Assembly: GCA_027922465.2 (NCBI GenBank)
Contig: BQMF02000014.1
Span: forward strand, 1 to 64,000
Direction of reading: 5' to 3'
Length of the DNA stretch: 64,000 nucleotides
DNA from: Turritopsis dohrnii
Taxonomy: Eukaryota; Cnidaria; Hydrozoa; Anthoathecata; Oceaniidae
Part shown: piece by piece, positions 10,373 to 22,307 of the stretch
Layout of the letters: each line of letters begins with the position of its first letter
How positions within the stretch are numbered: position 1 is the first letter of the stretch
Notes under the pieces: generated by a model
What the model was told of the DNA's origin: nothing
The model's input: the letters and a program-made list of their open reading frames with translations, nothing else
Databases searched by the model: none
Position numbers and translations under genes: made by a program

Positions 10373-10580
10373 GTATTCCTGCGTAAGAAAGGAATACTTT
10401 GAAACCGTTCGTGTTTTTTTTGTATTCCTGCGTATACAAGGAATACTTTGAAACCGTTCGTGTTTTTTTTGTTTTTCTTTGTATTCCTGCGTAAGCAAGG
10501 AATACTTTGAAATCGTTCGTGTTTTTTTGTATTCCTGCGTAAGCAAGGAATACTTTGAAACCGTTTGTGTTTTTTTTGTT
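10373..10580 (+). repeat. Four tandem 5'-cap repeats
   Basis: Units start at 10373, 10422, 10481 and 10529. Each has GTATTCCT, a short loop, AGGAATAC, then TTTGAAACCGTTCGTG and a T-run. The arms form an 8-bp stem. The variable T-run explains the 48-59 bp spacing. Confidence 0.9.
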
Positions 10581-13077
10581 TGTTCACTGTCCAAACCTAG
10601 ACCGATTTTTGTCGAAGGGAAATAATCAGTCAAATCCTCTAAATTCCAAATTCAATTTTTTTTATGCTTTAAATATCTTAACTCACACTACATTCATTGT
10701 GTGCAAGTACTTTGCTTGAAAAGACTCTAAAGGTGTATAATATAAGCTTTACTGAAAGGAATAGTTGACATATGGCTAAATCGCAGATACCAAGGCAGAA
10801 ATGTTGTTTCACGTGAGTCTTATGCAACGTTCTTACGTTTTCCGTAGTTGTTTTAAAAATGGAAGCGAAGAAGCACGCGTAGATCTGAGAAAATTTCTTG
10901 GTTGAATATATGGATATAGAAGAGGTTGTAGTACGGCTGTAAAACTTAAAAAAATCAAGAACATTTATGATCCGAACTGATAATCTACGTGAAACTAATA
11001 CTTTTAGTAGTTATTCGTGATAAATAAGCAGTTTTTGATGCTTCAAATCAGATATGAACGACTACAAAAACGGTATGCTTACATCGATTTAAAAAAATGC
11101 GTAAGGTTTCTATTTGTCTTTTTCTTGATATAATACAATTTCCTATTTCATGTTCCTAGGTAAGCTATCCTGTTTTTATAAAGCTCTGGAATCTTGAAGC
11201 ACAGCTCGTCTTCCTTATCAGCTTATACCCATTTTATTAATCAGTAGATGACCACTTTTTTAATTGACTAGTCGAATTTAAAATATTGTATGATTCTAAA
11301 ATTTGTATACTATCAAGCTGACGATAAAAAGGAAACACAGATATTTTTATTATTTCGCAAGGCCAAGTAAAAGTTTTTATTATGAAGTTCAGGTACAAAC
11401 AACATAAAGATTTTCATACTGTATAGTTTTAAAAGGAGTATTTTGAAACGTCCACGGAAGAGTGTTCTATAATGGATTTTTAAACTGACGGTGTTCCTTT
11501 TTAAGCTTGATCTCTGGCAAAATTTTTCAAAGTCTCTTAACTTTTATGATGCTCTCGGGAATGTAATTAAATGAATTCGAAGTTATTACTTCTTAAGCAC
11601 AGACTTTTCTTGACGCGACAAACTTTTTATTACTTAATCACTTCTTGAAGATTCTTTAGGGAATACAACTTTGAATTAAAATTTTTTTTAAAAAATCTCT
11701 AAATTGAAGCAAGATTGAAGTTTTATATGAGACAACAAAGTTTAATTGTTATCGTTGTTAAAAGGTAAAATGTAAAATACTGCAAACATCATTCTGCATT
11801 ATGCATATCGTTTTAAAGCGTGAACTAACATTCATTTCCTTCTGAAAAGTTTCCAGAAAGTCTTCCAGTCATCTGCTAGAATACTTCTGCCCGGTAGGGC
11901 ATCTTGTTTTTTTTTGTTTTTTTTTTTCACTGTCCAAACCTAGACCAATTTTTGTCTATGGGAAATAGCCGCTAAAATCATTAATGTTCCCAACTTACAT
12001 TCTTTTTATGATTTAACAGTCTAAACTCACACTATATTCATTGTATACAAGTACTTTGCTCGAAAAGACTCTAAAGGTGTATAATATAAGCTCTACTGAA
12101 AGGAATAATTAACATATGGCTAAATCGCAGATGCCAAGGTAGAAATGCTGTTTCATGTGAGTCTTATGCAACGTTCTTACGTTTTCCGTAGTTGTTTTAA
12201 AAATGGAAGCGAAGAAGCACGCGTAGATCTGAGAAAATTTCTTTGTTGAATATATGGATATAGAAGAGGTTGTAGTACGGCTGTAAAACTTAAAAGAATC
12301 AAGAACATTTATGATCCAAACTAATAATCTACGTGAAACTAATATTCTTAGTAGTCATTCTTGATAAATAAGCAGTTTTTGATGCTTCAAATCAGATATG
12401 AACGACTACAAAAACGGTATGCTTACATCGATTTAAAAAAATGCGTAAGGTTTCTATTAGTCTTTCTAAATATAATACAATTTTTTAATTCATGTTCCTA
12501 GATAAGCTACCCTGTTTTTATAAAGCTCTGGAATCATGAAGCACAGCTCATCTTCCTCATCAACTTCTACCTATTTTATTTATCATTTGATGAACACTTT
12601 CTTAATTGACTAGTAGAATTTAGAATGTTCTACGACTTTAAAATGTGTATACCATCAAGGTGACGATATACAGTAAACACAGAAGTTTTATAATTTCGCA
12701 AAGGCCAAGTAAAGGTTATTATTATGAAGTTCAGGTACAAACAACATAAAGATTTTTATACTGTATAGTTTTAAAAAAAGTATAAACGTCCACGGAAGAG
12801 TGTTGTCTAATGGATTTTTACTGATGATGTTCATTTTTAAGCTTGATCTCCGGCAAAACTTTTCAAAGTGACATTTAAACTTTCATGATGCTCTCGGGAA
12901 TAATGGAAAGAATTCGAAGTTATTACTTTTTACAGCACCAGATTTGTCTTAACGCGACAAACTTTTCATTACTTAATTACTTTTTGAAGATGCTTTAGGG
13001 AATACAACTTTGAATTTAAATCTTTTTAAAAAATCTCTAAGTTGATGCAAGACCGTAAAGTTGTATATCCTAGTTTT

Positions 13078-13222
13078 GTATTCCTGCGTAAGCAAGGAAT
13101 ACTTTGAAACCGTTCGTGTTTTTTTGTATTCCTGCGCAAGCAAGGAATACCTTGAAACCGTTCGTGTTTTTAAATTCCTGCGTAAGCAAGGAATACTTTG
13201 AAACCGTTCGTGTTTTTTTTGT
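13078..13222 (+). repeat. Three tandem 5'-cap repeats
   Basis: Same cap unit as at 10373, three copies (from 13078, 13126 and about 13173, the third partly decayed at its first bases). It opens unit C of the array directly after truncated unit B. Confidence 0.9.
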
Positions 13223-15106
13223 TTTTGTTTTTTTCACTGTCCAAACCTAGACCAATTTTTGTCGATGGGAAATAGTCAGTCAAATCCTCTCAGTTCCAAA
13301 TTTACATTTTTTTTATGCTTTAGATATCTTAACTCACACTACGTTCATTGTGTGCGAGTACTTTGCTTGAAAAGACTCTAAAGGTGTATAATATAAGCTC
13401 TAATGAAAGGAATAGTTGACATATGGCTAAATCGCAAATGCCAAGGCAGAAATGTTGTTTCACGTGAGTCTTATGCAACGTTCTTGCGTTTTCCGTAGTT
13501 GTTTTAAAAATGGAAGCGAAGAAGCGCGCGTAGATCTGAGAAAATTTGTTGGTTGAATATATGGATATAGAAGAGGTTATACGGCTGTCAAACTTAAAAG
13601 AATCAAGAAAATTTATGATCTAAACTGATAATCTACGTGAAACTAATACTCTTAGTAATTATTCGTGATAAATAAGCATATTTTGATGCTTCAAATCAGA
13701 TATGAACGACTACAAAAACGGTATGCTTACATCGATTTAAAAAATGCGTAAGGTTTCTATTAGTCTTTTTCTAAATATAATACAATTTCCTATTTCATGT
13801 TCCTAGGTAAGCTATCCTGTTTTTATGAAGCTCTGGAATCTTGAAGCACAGCTCATCTTCCTCATCAGCTTATACCCATTTTATTAATCAGTAGATGACC
13901 ACTTTTTTAATTGACTAGTCGAATTTAAAATATTGTATGATTCTAAAATTTGTATACTATCAAGCTGACGATAAAAAGGAAACACAGATATTTTTATTAT
14001 TTCGCAAGGCCAAGTAAAAGTTTTTATTATGAAGTTCAGGTACAAACAACATAAAGATTTTCATACTGTATAGTTTTAAAAGGAGTATTTTGAAACGTCC
14101 ACGGAAGAGTGTTCTATAATGGATTTTTAAACTGACGGTGTTCCCTTTTAAGCTTGATCTCTGGCAAAATTTTTCAAAGTCTCTTAACTTTTATGATGCT
14201 CTCGGGAATGTAATTAAATGAATTCGAAGTTATTACTTCTTAAGCACAGACTTTTCTTGACGCGACAAACTTTTTATTACTTAATCACTTCTTGAAGATT
14301 CTTTAGGGAATACAACTTTGAATTAAAATTTTTTTTAAAAAATCTCTAAATTGAAGCAAGATTGAAGTTTTATATGAGACAACAAAGTTTAATTGTTATC
14401 GTTGTTAAAAGGTAAAATGTAAAATACTGCAAACATCATTCTGCATTATGCATATCGTTTTAAAGCGTGAACTAACATTCATTTCCTTCTGAAAAGTTTC
14501 CAGAAAGTCTTCCAGTCATCTGCTAGAATACTTCTGCCCGGTAGGGCATCTTGTTTTTTTTTGTTTTTTTTTTCACTGACCAAACCTAGACCAATTTTTG
14601 TCTATGGGAAATAGCCGCTAAAATCATTAATGTTCCCAACTTACATTCTTTTTATGATTTAACAGTCTAAACTCACACTATATTCATTGTATACAAGTAC
14701 TTTGCTCGAAAAGACTCTAAAGGTGTATAATATAAGCTCTACTGAAAGGAATAATTAACATATGGCTAAATCGCAGATGCCAAGGTAGAAATGCTGTTTC
14801 ATGTGAGTCTTATGCAACGTTCTTACGTTTTCCGTAGTTGTTTTAAAAATGGAAGCGAAGAAGCACGCGTAGATCTGAGAAAATTTCTTTGTTGAATATA
14901 TGGATATAGAAAAGGTTGTAGTACGGCTGTAAAACTTTAAAAGTTTAATTTTTATCGTTGTTAAAAGGTAAAATGGAAAATACTGCAACATCATTTTGCA
15001 TTATGCATATCTTTTTAAAGCGTGAACTATATCAGTTTTTTCTGAAATCTTTCTAGAAAGTCTTATAGTCATCAGCAGGAATACTTCTGCCCGGTAGGGC
15101 ATCTTG

Positions 15107-15387
15107 TTTTTTTTGCATTGTCAAGAACACAAAAAGCACAATATTATAAACGGCTTTTTGGGAAAAAATATTAAAATTTTAGCGTTAAAATTTGCGTTAG
15201 AAAAAAAGCAATTTTTTTTCTAGTACCCCAAAAGCGTTGAAACTTACACAGGAGCAAAATCGACCTTTCACAAAGAAGTGTAGAAAGTTTTATAACAAAA
15301 TCTCTATTCTATTGGAAGTTCTCAACCCAAATATGGAACCCGTTAGAGCCCTAACAATATCTGAGATTTTGCCATAAACCGGGGGTT
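15107..15387. other. Spacer between Helitron2-like array and satellite
   Basis: About 280 bp of AT-rich sequence with no gene. It may be the leading part of the satellite-bearing element that ends at 16302, but I cannot define its start. Confidence 0.4.
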
Positions 15388-16250
15388 GGATCACAATTGA
15401 AAGGTGCTGATTTCGAATTTGACAGTGATTTTGCCAGGTTTGACTAAAATTGGCCAATTTAGGCCAAAATTGGACCAAATTTCGAAAGTTCTTCAATTTT
15501 CATGAAAATTTGCACAGGGCGCAATTGAAAGGTGCGGATTTCAAATTTGACAATGATATTACCAGGTTTGACTAAAATTGGCCAATTTAGGCCAAAATTG
15601 GACCAAATTTCGTAATTCTTCAATTTTCACAAAAATTTGCACGGATCACATTTGAAAGGTGCTGATTAGGAATTTGACAAAGATATTGCCAGGTTTGACT
15701 AAAATTGGCCAATTTAGACCAAATTTGGACCAAATTTCGAAAGTTCTTCAATTTTCATGAAATTTTGCACGGATCACAATTGAAAGGCGCTGATTTAGAA
15801 TTTGACAGTGATATTGCCAGGTTTGACTAAAATTGGCCAATTTAGGCCAAAATTGGACCAAATTTCGAAAGTTCTTCAATTTTCATGAAAATTTGCACAG
15901 GGCACAATTGAAAGGTGCGGATTTCAAATTTGACATTGATTTTGTCAGGTTTGACTAAAATTGGGCAATTTAGGCCAAATTTGGACCAAATTTCGCAAAT
16001 TCTTCAATTTTCACAAAAATTTGCACGGATCACATTTGAATGGTGCTGATTTCGAATTTGTCAGTCATTTTGTCAGATTTGACCAGAAATGGGTAATTCG
16101 GGCCAAATTTGGATCAAAGTTAGAAATTTCCGCAATATTCATAAAAATTTCTACCGCTCACAATTAGAAGTTGCTGTTTTTGAATTTGCCAGTCATTTTA
16201 TTAGATTTGAACATAATTTGGCAATTCATCAACGTTGTATTTTGAGACTA
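15388..16250 (+). repeat. 128-bp tandem satellite, about 6.7 units
   Basis: The block CAATTGAAAGGTGC recurs at 15394, 15522, 15649, 15777, 15905, 16033 and 16161, giving a period of 127-128 bp. Each unit also has GACTAAAATTGGCCAATTTA and CAATTTTCA(T/C). Units diverge progressively toward the right. The short frames through it are periodic and not genes. Confidence 0.92.
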
Positions 16251-16254
16251 AATA

Positions 16255-16302
16255 TGCATCGTTGTGTTACGTCCTGAAGTCTTCAAGCCAAGCGGCTTCT
16301 TG
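16255..16302 (+). mobile_element. 3' terminus of a second Helitron2-like family
   Basis: A hairpin AAGCC-AAGC-GGCTT (16285-16298) is followed directly by CTTG, the same layout as the family at 11888-11906. An inverted relative of this terminus lies at 61034-61075. It lies exactly where a Penelope reverse-transcriptase frame is broken, so it is an insertion boundary. The satellite to its left is probably internal to this element. Confidence 0.55.
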
Positions 16303-16574
16303 TTCAATATAACAATACTAATATCTTTGTCTCCCGACAGCAACACAATATTTTTATTTTCTCGTAGTGACTTAGTAGAATGGAATGTATTATCCTTTGT
16401 GTGGTAAACATTCTGAGCCAAATTGTTTGTTGTTTTACGCAAGAACTCGTGAAATTTCTCTTTCTCTTGGTCCAATACAAAACGATCAACTTTTCCTGCA
16501 AGTGATTCGAGTTCTACGTGGTTTTTACATACAATATAATTATTTATATAGTTATATACATTATTCAAATACAA
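16303..16574 (-). pseudogene. Penelope-like reverse transcriptase N-terminal fragment
   Basis: The minus-strand frame reads into the block FLRKTTNNLAQNV, then NKNIVLLSGDKDISIVILNK. This matches the start of Penelope-like RTs, where a Lys/Asp-rich DKG-type motif precedes the first RT motifs. The frame is cut at 16302 by the Helitron2-like terminus and its N-terminal side fades near 16574. It is a small relic, with family-level confidence only. Confidence 0.55.
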
Positions 16575-16647
16575 TTATCATTCCAGAGGCACCTTTCTTC
16601 GTCTGGAGAAGGGAGCGCTCAATTTCGTCTGGAGGAAAGAGCGGTGC

Positions 16648-19084
16648 TCAACCTCTTGATCCGCGTATGCAGCGTACTGTTGATCTCATCAACGAGAATG
16701 AAATTATTGTTCGAACATTCCTCGCAATTTTCGAAGATTGATCTTTTCGTTTTTCGGCAATCATTTCCGATAACCTTCTGTAAAACTTCGAGTATTCTCT
16801 TCCCATTGCTCCATTTGCCACGAAAACTAACGGCGTGAATGTTCCGTTTTCGACCTGCAAAACGCCATCACAGTATTGTCTTTTCTTTTTTTTCATTAGA
16901 CAAGAAGCAATTTTCAACTTTTGTTTTGCTGTATCTCTGAGCGCACAGGTTAAAAACCCTCATATCAAAGAATGCTCGTTGACCAGCTGTCCAAAAGTTG
17001 AGAGCGCTAATATCCAATCTTGCTTCTCTCGATCTGTTTGCTTGTCTGGGAAAATCTTCATTCTCTAGTTCTTTTCGCACGTCAACACATACTTCTTCTA
17101 ACAACTTGGCAGTGATGTCACGTACTTCGTTATGCCGCAATGACACAAAAATCCCTTTCTTGCAAGAAAGTGCATGTGCTACATTGAACGATACCCCACA
17201 TGCGCAAGTTGTAGGTATTCGGTCGAGTGGCCAATCGTATCGGATCCGTATTCCATCCCAAAACTCTTGCTTTGACAATTCAAAGCCTTGATACTTCGTT
17301 GGGTTCACCGTCAACCAGTTTGAGACGCCTTTCTGATTCAGCGTTTCCATCATACGTTTGGTCTTTTCGTCTGCCGTCTCCAAGAAGTTTCGAAGCTTTT
17401 CTTGGTTGCGTTGCTGTCGTTCGCTTCGGAGACGACTTTTTGTCTTAGCTTCAGGTACATCCTTATTCTCACCAAGAATTTGATTTTGTAGGTCGGCCGT
17501 GGCACTCATGGAATCTTGATGATCGTTGTTAGCTTCCTCTGAGAATATTTTTAATCCCATACCACCTACACGCGGTGGTAGAGATAACATCGTTCTTTCT
17601 CGTTCATTGACGATGTGACCACCTGTAATTGCTGGGATGAGTTTGTGACACACAACTTCGTCAATTTTTTTCAACTCTTCATCAATTCCTGAGATGGTAC
17701 GTATGAAATAGGTAAGTTTGTGCTGGTAGCTGCTTACATAGGCTGAATACGCCGCTTGACGACATGTAGTCGCTATTTCTGCAAGAAGATTGATTTCATT
17801 TTTCCATTTTTTGATCTTTTCGTCGATGAACGTTTTCTTGTTTTCGTCCGTGCCAATCACCGCACCAAGATGACGTTCTCCTTTCACCGTTATCTTCACC
17901 TGCGTTCCATTAAATATTTCATGTGCTTCGGCACTTCGTTCTTCTTTGACGATTAGCCACGATTTGTCTGGTTGAGGGAAATATCCATATGATAGGCCAA
18001 CATTGAGGAGATGATCCCACCATTGCTTCAATTCTCCGATTGATCCTGCTGCAGTTATATCATCAGCAAAAGCGACCATTTTGCTGTGTTGATCACCGAT
18101 TGCCATTAGCATTATGTTGAGCATCGGGGTTATCCTGAGCGCTTAGATAGCCATTCCAAGTGGATCCCCTTGAGTCGATCCCTCCTTAGACTTAAGGTCC
18201 AGACCACCTATCACGAAAAGTCGCGCTGGGTTGACATAGCAGTTTACAACGTATGTAGCGATTTCAGGGCATACATACTAAATGTTTTGAATGAGTACTT
18301 CACGATTAAAGTTGTTAAATGCATTTGCAGCATCGACAAGAATAACAGCATCAGTTTTCTCATTTGCATACATCCGTCTCATAGCGTGAATCGCTCCTTC
18401 ACTGTCTGAGCTACGACCACACATCTGCGCAATGGATGAAGCCTATACGACGTCTTCGGAGAAAGCACTCATGACAACTTTCCCCTTGATGCGGCAAAGC
18501 ACTGCTCCAACACCGATCGGCCGCAGACCCGGGTTTTTGTTAAGAGGTACGAGTCGACAAGCCATCAATGGTGCCAAAGATGAATCATTGACTGCGACTG
18601 TACATATTCTCCTTGTCATCGATGCGACCGCTCTTCGAAGATCTGCACCTGTCTCGTGAAACTAGAATTCGTCGCCAGCCATCTGCGTCCAAACCTGATG
18701 TTCCGGAACCTCAACGAGTGATCTTAGCCGCTTCGAAAACCATCGCTTCATCGATGACGTCAAAAATGACGTTTTCAACTTTTTGAAGCGGACCTTGCAA
18801 TTTGGCGTCTTGATTCGCTTTTCGTGACTCGGGATGTTTAATTTTTAGCAATGCTTTGGTTTCATCGTTTAACGGCAAAATCCCCCCTTCCATGTTATTT
18901 GAAAGGAGTTTGATCTCTGAGTTTACGTTCCCTTTCGACATGTGTTCTCGAAACTTCTGAGAAATAACATTGATGTTTTTCTTCCTCTCCACTTTAGGCA
19001 AACGTTTTTACAATGCCTCTGCTTCTCAAAAAAGCTGGGTAAAGTCGCCATTCTTCCATTTCGTCAGTCTTCTGTGCAGCGCGT
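16648..19084 (-). pseudogene. Degenerate reverse transcriptase with C-terminal nuclease-like domain
   Basis: The 3' three-quarters of a retroelement ORF in several frames. From N to C: a region with HPES and NVIFDVIDEAMV (18711-19001), broken frames containing NKNPGLRPIG-type and TQGDP-type RT motifs (18125-18700), then a long open frame 18124-16868 with the RT core FADD (D21, D22 of that frame). A C-terminal part follows with the CxC and H of a zinc knuckle (TTCACGVSF, AHALSC), RHNEVRD and ARLDIS. The last 89 codons (16917-16648) are in another frame and end CIRGSRG. The RHNEVRD and D-containing motifs recall the restriction-like endonuclease tail of some LINEs. The family is one I associate with cnidarian genomes; its name is uncertain. 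Its 5' part lies beyond a nested LINE at 21246-21768. Confidence 0.75.
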
Positions 19085-19090
19085 TCACGT

Positions 19091-21239
19091 ATTTTTTTTG
19101 TATTGTATTGTAACTTTATTTTCTGTTGACATTATCCCTAGTACAATTACATAAGTAATGACTAAATCAAGTCAAGAAGACAATTAAAAATTAAAATATA
19201 ACCTAACCTAAAAAATATATTATAAAATCTAGAAATAAATATACTGACTAATCATGAGCAGGATTTACACTGACAGTAGAATGATCTTATCTTGGCAATA
19301 CTGGTTTTGAATGAAGACACGGACTCTAAATCCTTAAGTGGAGCTGACAAATAATTCCATGCCAACACAGCACGAAACGTAAACGAGTATATCGTGGATT
19401 CATTTTTGCCAGGAAGCATCAGTAAGTAACCAGATCGCATTGGAATTGCTGTCTTTTTCTGCCCAAACAAATCCCATAAAAACTCTGGATTTAATCTGTT
19501 CACAGTTTTGAAAACCTCGATTAGCATAGTACGCAAATTTGAAGTGTGGATGGATTCATTATCGTATTTAGTTAAAATGTGCTCACTGGGTGTAGAGAAA
19601 TCAAAATTCACAGCTCGGAGGGCTCTAATCTGTGTTTTACGAATTTTCTGAGCGTCCCCTTTTGAATGAAACATCCAAATCAGGGGACAGTATCTGAAGC
19701 AAGACAAAATAAATGCGTTGCACAAAAGGACTGCTCTGCCATATTCAATAAATTTTCGAATGCGCAGTAATGCACTAATCTTTCTATTTGCCTGCGAACA
19801 GATTTTTTCTATATGGGCAGAAAAAGTCAGCTTGTTATCAATGGTTACCCCAAGCAAGTTCACTGAAGGCGACGGTTCTAAGGCAAAGCCGCATATTACA
19901 AATGACGTGATTTCAGCTGAACTACAGCCTAAAAACATGACTTGAAATTTATCCGGGTTTACCACCATCTCGTTATCTCGAAACCACTGGATAGTTATTT
20001 CTGAATCATGCTTTAGCTGCCTGAGAATCCCGTTTAAAGATGATCCTCATGCAGACAAGGTATTATCATCAGCAAAGTTACAAATAAGCGAATCTATTTC
20101 GCTGAAAAATAGATCATTTAAAAATATATTAAAAAGGATAGGACCTAGAACCGATCCCTGGGGGACACCTAAAAGGACCCTAAGCCAGTCACTAAACACT
20201 GAGCCGATGCGAAAGCGCATTTTTCGGTTTGAGAGGTAACTGTAAATTAGTTTCAAGCTTTTACGATCAAGCCCATATGCATGGAGCTTAGCAATAAGCA
20301 GGTCATGTGGTAGAGTGTCGAAGGCTTTGGACAAGTCCATAAGCACCGCTCCAACTCTACCGCCATTTGCCAAACACCGCTGCCATGCGACAATGAGGTT
20401 AAGTAAGGCATGCTGGGTCGAATGACCTTTGCGAAAACCACATAGATATTTTGAAAGTCGTTCCTCCATAAAGGAGGAGATCTGACGTTCCAAAAGCCTC
20501 TCGAAAAGTTTTGAAGGAGACCTAAGTAAACTTATGGGTCTGTAGCATTCCCAGTCGGTTCTATCACCCTTTTTAAATACTGGAATTACGTCGGCAAGTT
20601 CTAACTCTTCAGGGAAAACAGAAGAATCAATCATCGAATTGAAACACCTAGTTAAAGGGGTTTCAATTTCAGAACAAGACAGTTTTAACACTTTAATTGG
20701 CAAATCGCCTCCAGTACTTTTCGACGAGTCTAGTGAAAAGATCTCTTTCCTCATCTCAGCTGCCTCAATATGGTGGAATTCATAGACAGGCAGTGATTTA
20801 AACTTAGACTTAATTTTTAGTACGCTGGGATGACCAGCATACTTGTCTATAGCCAAGTCGATAGGATCGACATCACTATCCACATCGAGAGGCAGGAGAC
20901 CTTTCCAGTGTGGTATAGTCAGACTACTCGTTATATTAGAAAAGTGACTGTTGAAGATTTGCGCAATGGAGGAATCATCACTGACAATACGGCCCTCTTG
21001 AACAAGGATTATCTTTTCTTGCTTTATCCCCTTTTCTGAGAAAAAGGGCTTACATGCATCCCAGAAACTTTTACTGCCAACTTTGTTGTCACAGAGATGT
21101 GACTTTTTGGAACGCCTGTTTAAATTTACGACAAAATTCCTATGCGCTTTGTAAGCAGCCCAATCCTCTGCACTGTTTGTTTGACGCGCTCTGTTTTTAA
21201 GCCGGGATCTTGTCATAATGGCTTTGCGTAAAGCCTTAG
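19091..21239 (-). mobile_element. 5'-truncated LINE (CR1/L2-type) with 6-bp target duplication
   Basis: This 2149-bp insertion interrupts the RT ORF of the surrounding retroelement. TCACGT occurs at both edges (19085-19090 and 21240-21245). Its 3' end (left edge, minus strand) has an A-rich CAATA-type tail. Removing it and one TCACGT joins the host-element coding sequence in frame across the site. The LINE lacks its endonuclease because of 5' truncation, the usual result of abortive target-primed reverse transcription. Confidence 0.9.
19252..21239 (-). pseudogene. LINE reverse transcriptase (no endonuclease), one in-frame stop
   Basis: The frame begins in the EN-RT linker (SKSFWDACKPFFSEKG) and has RT motifs including DVIPVFKKGDR, PISLL, LCGFRKGHSTQHAL, DLSKAFDTLPH, GVPQGSVLGP and the catalytic FADDNTLSA. 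A single TGA at 20047-20049 follows FADD. The same frame then continues (NPDKFQVMFLG, LGVTIDNKLTFSAHI, FRYCPLIWMFHS) to the stop at 19252. Because it is 5'-truncated and carries a nonsense codon it is a dead copy, but little decayed, implying recent insertion relative to the multiply broken RT around it. Confidence 0.9.
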
Positions 21240-21245
21240 TCACGT

Positions 21246-21768
21246 GGTCTTTACTTTTGGATGTTTTTGATGGTTTTTGAAGCAGGAGGGCTGGCATGAC
21301 GTGAACAGCATACAATGCACATTCCTGAACTGGACTGTCAGCTATCCATTCATTAATGGGTCGAGTAGTTTCCTTGATGTAATCCTTCCCGCTTGCTCCT
21401 TTTGGCAGCATGAAAAAATTCTTCTTCCAGAACACAATTTTCTCGTAACATTCTTTCAATTCACAGACGGCTTCGTTTCCATTTAATGCTCCCCACATGA
21501 ACTGTTGTTGAACTGGTTCATTTTCGTTTGTTGGACGTGGAGGTGGAGATGAAAGAGGAGGTGGTGGAATCGGTGGTGATGGTCTTCCCACTTCCTTTTG
21601 ACGAGTAATAGCATTGCAATGTCGAAGATGTTGTATGACACCACGATTGGAGCGGAATCTTCTTGCGCCGCAACGTTCACAAGCCAACAAATTGATTTCA
21701 TTTCTTTGGTTTTCAGCACCGTTTTCTCGATTGACAACAGCATCGTTTAGAACAGCTTCATTCTCCAT
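21246..21768 (-). pseudogene. N-terminal part of the interrupted reverse-transcriptase ORF
   Basis: An ATG at 21768 opens a frame with a CxxC...HxxxHC zinc finger (CERCGARRF, then HLRHC) near residues 29-51, a Pro-rich linker, and a conserved block ending ALLLQKPSKTSKSKDH. Beyond that codon the LINE begins. The homologous continuation resumes at 19084 on the other side of the insertion, so this is the 5' end of the element described at 16648-19084. Confidence 0.8.
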
Positions 21769-22307
21769 GATGATGATTTGAAAATGGGAACATAAGACTT
21801 TTCAAAAAAGACGATCAACTTAATTGCAAAATTCGTTTGCGTTTCGTCTTGTTTTCTCTCTATTTTTCAGTTAACTTCCGTTACGGGAAAAAACGTCTGC
21901 CATCTTGAAGCTCTTGCATTGCATTGCATTGCATCTCTACGTGGTTTTACGCGGTCATAAAAAGAACTTGACCGTAAAACTTAATAAAATATATCACTCT
22001 CTAAAATAAAAGTGGCATGCACACTACGCGATTAATATAATAAGACTAGCCGCCCAGGCGGCGTCGATCGCCACCCATGTTCAGCTTGCGTTGTGTCGCA
22101 GAACTTAACTCGTTTTTGCTCTTTGCTCTTGGGATTATTTTTTACCCAGGAGACATGAAACACAATCAAACATCGAAATGATAAAGAAACTGACACATCA
22201 AAACGCTTGAAATGCCCTACTATTGACCGAAATCATGTTTTTTACATACAGAAGATTTTAACACAGAAACAAATAGCAATACAGAAATAACTAACACAAA
22301 ATATTTA
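21769..22307. other. 5' flank of the retroelement and degraded repeat
   Basis: Non-coding. It contains a (TTGCA)x4 microsatellite at about 21913-21934, a segment at 22045-22100 resembling 8660-8690, and at 22190-22290 a stretch resembling 31635-31735 (GCCCTACT...GACC...CAGAAGAT). These are probably fragments of dispersed repeats. Confidence 0.5.

Larger units (their letters stand above)
10373..15106 (+). mobile_element. Tandem array of four Helitron2/Helentron-like non-autonomous units
   Basis: Unit A (10373-11906) starts with four copies of a hairpin cap, has a non-coding body beginning CACTGTCCAAACC, and ends in a hairpin (TGCCC-GGTA-GGGCA, 11888-11901) followed by TCTTG. Unit B follows from 11907 without a cap and lacks a 3' end. 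Unit C (13078-14553) has three caps and the same 3' end. Unit D (14554-15106) has a large internal deletion and the 3' end. A and C, and B and D, are nearly identical at an offset of about 2,647 bp, so an A+B block was duplicated. The 5' GTATTCCTGC and 3' GCAGGAATAC (15075-15084) form the short asymmetric terminal inverted repeat expected of Helitron2-type elements. No coding frame is convincing. Confidence 0.75.

Noticed and set aside
10373..10580. Regularly spaced direct repeats that could suggest a CRISPR array
   Set aside because: The spacers are only T-runs, the genome is eukaryotic, and the repeat is the 5' cap of a transposable-element family.
10345..10633. Two overlapping minus-strand frames with repeated FQSIPCLRRNT-like peptides
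   Set aside because: They are read-through of the tandem caps; the periodic peptide only reflects the DNA repeat.
14755..14994. 79-codon minus-strand frame
   Set aside because: It lies in the Helitron2-like array and is not conserved in the sister units.
15961..16277. Two plus-strand frames of 62-68 codons
   Set aside because: They lie in the 128-bp satellite and share its period.
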